Source: Pseudonocardia thermophila (GTDB lineage: Bacteria; Actinomycetota; Actinomycetes; Mycobacteriales; Pseudonocardiaceae). Taken from it: 64,000 nt of DNA. The translations under genes and the position numbers were made by a program. The stretch spans positions 1 to 64,000 of the forward strand of contig NZ_FRAP01000018.1 in NCBI RefSeq assembly GCF_900142365.1, read 5' to 3'. How positions within the stretch are numbered: position 1 is the first letter of the stretch; each line of letters opens with the position of its first letter. Below, one piece after another: positions 61,790 to 64,000 of the stretch. The notes beneath the pieces were generated by a model, which was not told the DNA's origin, did not search any database, and saw only the letters and a program-made list of their open reading frames with translations.

Positions 61790-62340
61790 CAAGCCGGCCA
61801 CCGCGCGAGATCGGCGACGAACGCGGCCATGGGCTCCTCGCGCTGCTCGGTCCGGCCGCGCCGGATCGCCGAGGATGCACGGTGGGCACCAGGCGCCGGC
61901 CTTCCCGCCGGCGCGGGCGGCCGCGCCCGCGCGGTCACCCGGAAGTCCTGGCCGGGCAGAGCCTTCGCTGCAGTCGCAGCGAGCGTCGCGACCACACCCG
62001 GGCCGACGGCGGCCGGCTCACCGCCCCGCCGCACACCCGGCAGACGCCCGTGCCCGACCGTGCGCGGTCTGTGCAGCCGCCGCTTCCCGTTCCGCTCGAA
62101 GCGAGTGCTCCAGCGCGTCGGGCACGGAGACGTCGCCACGGGAACGTGCCGGCCTGCAGCGCGTCGTCGAGCACCCCGGCGGGGCCGACGAGCGGCTCAC
62201 CCGCGCGGTCCTCCCTGGCCCGGGCTGCGCCCCGACCAGCATCAGCCAGGCCGAGTCGGGCTCACCGCAGAAGGTGCTTCGAAACCTGCGGGACGGGGTA
62301 CCCGTGCCGCGGGAGCGCACCGCTCCCGTTGCCCGTACTG
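61790..62340 (-). pseudogene. Decayed uracil-DNA glycosylase-like gene (UdgX type)
   Basis: Minus-strand fragments in different frames resemble UdgX. CGEPDSAWLMLVGAQPG matches the motif A region, NGKRRLH matches the UdgX-specific KRRIH loop, and VVATLAATAAKALPGQDFRVT matches the next strand-helix. HRASSAIRRGRTEQREEPM and FVADLARW match the C-terminal end (HPSAxLR). At least two frameshifts separate them, and the middle segment is scrambled. The stretch 61763-62360 holds nothing else that I can support. Confidence 0.65.
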
Positions 62341-62360
62341 CTTCGGCACGGAGGTGATCG

Positions 62361-63170
62361 ATGGTGGCACCCGGGATCGCCATGAGCGCACCGGCCACCC
62401 GCGAGCCCAGCGAGTTCGCGCACGAGCACGAGCGGCTGCGCCGGTTCGCCGCCATGGCCCCCGACGACCCGGAGCGGGCGGCGCTGCGGGAGGACCTGAT
62501 CCTCACGTTCCTGCCGGTCGGCGAGCGGATCGCGGCACGCTACTCCGCGGGCCGCCCCGGGGCGCGGGACGATCTGCGCCAGGTCGCGTCCCTGGCCGTC
62601 ATCAAGACGATCGACCGCTGGGATCCCGAGCGCGCCGAGGGCGACGTGCTCGGCTACCTCGTGCCGTGCGTGCGCGGCGAGCTGATGCGCTGGTTCCGCG
62701 ACCGCACGTGGGCGTTGCGGGTGCCGCGCCGGCTCAAGGACCTGTCGGTCTCGATCAGCCGCGCCACCGGTGAGCTGACCCATCAGCTCGGCCGGGCGCC
62801 CAAGCCGAGCGAGCTGGCCCGCGCTCTCGACGTCGACGTCGAGGAGGTGCTGGAGGCGCTGCAGGCCGAGGCGAACCACGAGGCCACCTCGCTGGATGCT
62901 CCGCCGCCCGGCGACGCCTCCACCGCGGGCTACGACGTCAGCGAGATCGACTCGGAGCTGGAGCGGGTCGAGGACGTCGCCACCCTGCGGCCGCTGCTGG
63001 ACAAGCTGCCGGAGCGGGAGCGGCGGATCATCCTACTGCGGTTCTTCGGCGGCCGCACCCAGAGCCAGATCGCCGCGGAGATCGGCATCTCGCAGATGCA
63101 CGTGTCGCGCCTGCTGGCCCGCACGCTGGAGAAGATGCGGGTGGCGCTCATGGAGGACCCACCCGAGTAG
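62361..63170 (+). CDS. SigB/SigF-type RNA polymerase sigma factor
   Basis: A 269-residue group 3 sigma factor. Region 2 is DDLRQVASLAVIKTIDRWDPERAEGDVLGYL (about 72-103), region 3 includes HQLGRAPKPSELARAL, and region 4 is RTQSQIAAEIGISQMHVSRLLARTL. A GGAGG site lies six bases before the ATG at 62361; ATG 62382 is an alternative. It lies directly after the gas-vesicle cluster, whose promoter fits this sigma class. No anti-sigma gene is next to it. Confidence 0.9.
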   Translation: MVAPGIAMSAPATREPSEFAHEHERLRRFAAMAPDDPERAALREDLILTFLPVGERIAARYSAGRPGARDDLRQVASLAVIKTIDRWDPERAEGDVLGYLVPCVRGELMRWFRDRTWALRVPRRLKDLSVSISRATGELTHQLGRAPKPSELARALDVDVEEVLEALQAEANHEATSLDAPPPGDASTAGYDVSEIDSELERVEDVATLRPLLDKLPERERRIILLRFFGGRTQSQIAAEIGISQMHVSRLLARTLEKMRVALMEDPPE

Positions 63171-63171
63171 G

Positions 63172-64000
63172 TCATTCGGGCGGCCGCACGCGGAACGTCA
63201 GCGCGAAGGGGTCCAGGCCCCGCGGCAGCGGTGCCCCGCTGTCCGGCACGCCCGCGCCCGCGGAGACGTCGGCGCCGGTCAGCAGCGTCTCCAGCACCGT
63301 CCTCGCGACCAGGAGCACCAGCTCACGGCCCGGGCAGGCGGCCGGCCCTGCGCTGAACGGCATGAGCGTCCAGTCCGCCCGCGCGGTGCCGTCGAGCCAC
63401 TGCTGCGGATCGAACCGGTCGGCGTCGGCCCGCACCTCGTCGTCGCGGTGATGGAACCACGCCGGGATCAGCATCGCGGTGTGCGCCCGAAGCTCTCCCC
63501 CGCCCAGCGTGGTGCGCCGGGTCGTGTCCCGCAGCACCAGCGGCGTCGTGGGCCACAGGCGCGCCGATTCCAGGACAGCGGCCGTCAGGGCAGCGGCGCG
63601 CAGGTCGGTGTCCCCGGGATGCGCCACCAGCAGGGCCAGCGCCCGCAGCGTGACCGCCGCGCCCGCGTCGAACGCGAACAGCCAGTGCGGGATCTGCCCG
63701 ACCGGGTCCGCCGCCTCGTCGGGGTACGCAGCGACGAGCGCCGCCAGGCTGCCCGGTTCGGCCGCCGCGGCGTAGTGCTCCAGCCCGGCGCGCAGCCGGG
63801 CGGAGCGACGGCGGTGGCGCCGGCCCAGGCCCGACCAGTTCGCGGCGTGGCGCAGCACGGTCAGGTCGTCGGTGAGGGTGTGGTCGTCGCGCGCGGCGTC
63901 GCCCAGCACGATGCGGCGCACGATCCGCCACCAGGCCGGCACGAACTCGTCCCAGCCGAACTCGCCGGTGCCGCGTGCCGCCGCCAAGAGCGCCGTGGTC
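63172..64000 (-). CDS. Cytochrome P450 (5' end outside the window)
   Basis: The C-terminal part, about 276 residues, of a P450. The I-helix (FDAGAAVT), the ExxR motif (ESARLWP), a C-helix-like stretch and the heme loop FSAGPAACPGRELVLLVA with the ligand cysteine are visible. The frame runs open to the window edge, so the start lies further right. It converges with the sigma factor gene, one base between stops. Substrate unknown. Confidence 0.88.
   Translation of the reverse strand, partial: TTALLAAARGTGEFGWDEFVPAWWRIVRRIVLGDAARDDHTLTDDLTVLRHAANWSGLGRRHRRRSARLRAGLEHYAAAAEPGSLAALVAAYPDEAADPVGQIPHWLFAFDAGAAVTLRALALLVAHPGDTDLRAAALTAAVLESARLWPTTPLVLRDTTRRTTLGGGELRAHTAMLIPAWFHHRDDEVRADADRFDPQQWLDGTARADWTLMPFSAGPAACPGRELVLLVARTVLETLLTGADVSAGAGVPDSGAPLPRGLDPFALTFRVRPPE

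Overview
The window is a chromosomal segment of a very GC-rich actinomycete. The likely group is Pseudonocardiaceae, most plausibly Pseudonocardia or a close relative. The reasons are third-position GC bias, actinobacterial family versions throughout (Rv3722c-type aspartate aminotransferase, mycofactocin-coupled SDRs, LLM/F420-type oxidoreductase, Streptomyces-type gas-vesicle cluster), leaderless promoters and GTGA/ATGA start-stop overlaps. The genus is an inference; no rRNA gene lies inside the window.

Layout. (1) 1-430: leader and tandem promoters of an rRNA operon reading leftward out of the window. (2) 434-9389, minus: one tightly coupled arginine operon argC-J-B-D-F-R-H, continuing into an aspartate aminotransferase and a 3-methyladenine DNA glycosylase; argG is absent. 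(3) 9439-11690: DinB protein divergent from a WYL regulator plus AlkD-like protein. (4) 11734-17474, minus: infC(ATT start)-rpmI-rplT-rRNA/tRNA methyltransferase-pheS-pheT. (5) 17745-19332: TipAL-type MerR regulator with its operator, then a decayed stretch with a MaoC-like pseudogene and a hydrolase remnant. (6) 19356-28082: uvrA, an L,D-transpeptidase, a 21-bp tandem repeat tract, a DUF1206 membrane protein, aspS, an MBL-like protein and an LLM oxidoreductase. (7) 28208-32129: two Rieske proteins, a DUF559 nuclease-like gene bracketed by two copies of a long palindrome, a TetR regulator and an FrnE/DsbA-like protein. (8) 32140-35967: a frameshifted LuxR regulator divergent from N,N-dimethylformamidase genes dmfA1-dmfA2.

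(9) 35981-40789, minus: three mycofactocin-type SDRs coupled to a MoxR-type AAA ATPase and a VWA protein, then DUF5313. (10) 40894-43860: MerR/GAF regulator, metallothionein-like protein, STAS protein lacking the usual serine, small acidic protein, FAD amino-acid oxidoreductase. (11) 44015-50725, minus: an ssu-like ABC transport operon with two cytosolic substrate-binding-protein-fold proteins, an MFS exporter, an intra-operon leader peptide of the cysteine/sulfur type and an IclR regulator. (12) 50879-56088: DUF6328, CinA-type amidase, GCS2 ligase and a three-gene FAD-oxidoreductase/SRPBCC/SDR operon. (13) 56266-61762, plus: a complete actinobacterial gas-vesicle cluster with a SigB-like promoter motif. 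(14) 61790-64000: a UdgX-like pseudogene, a SigB/SigF-type sigma factor and the C-terminal part of a cytochrome P450.

The two parts that look least described are (a) a family of long palindromes (18596, 29552, 30509) showing a compensatory base-pair change, bracketing a DUF559 gene and supplying the C-terminal residues of neighbouring proteins, and (b) the sulfur-type ABC operon whose two signal-less NMT1/SsuA-like proteins share a Cys-Glu-Trp-Gly motif.
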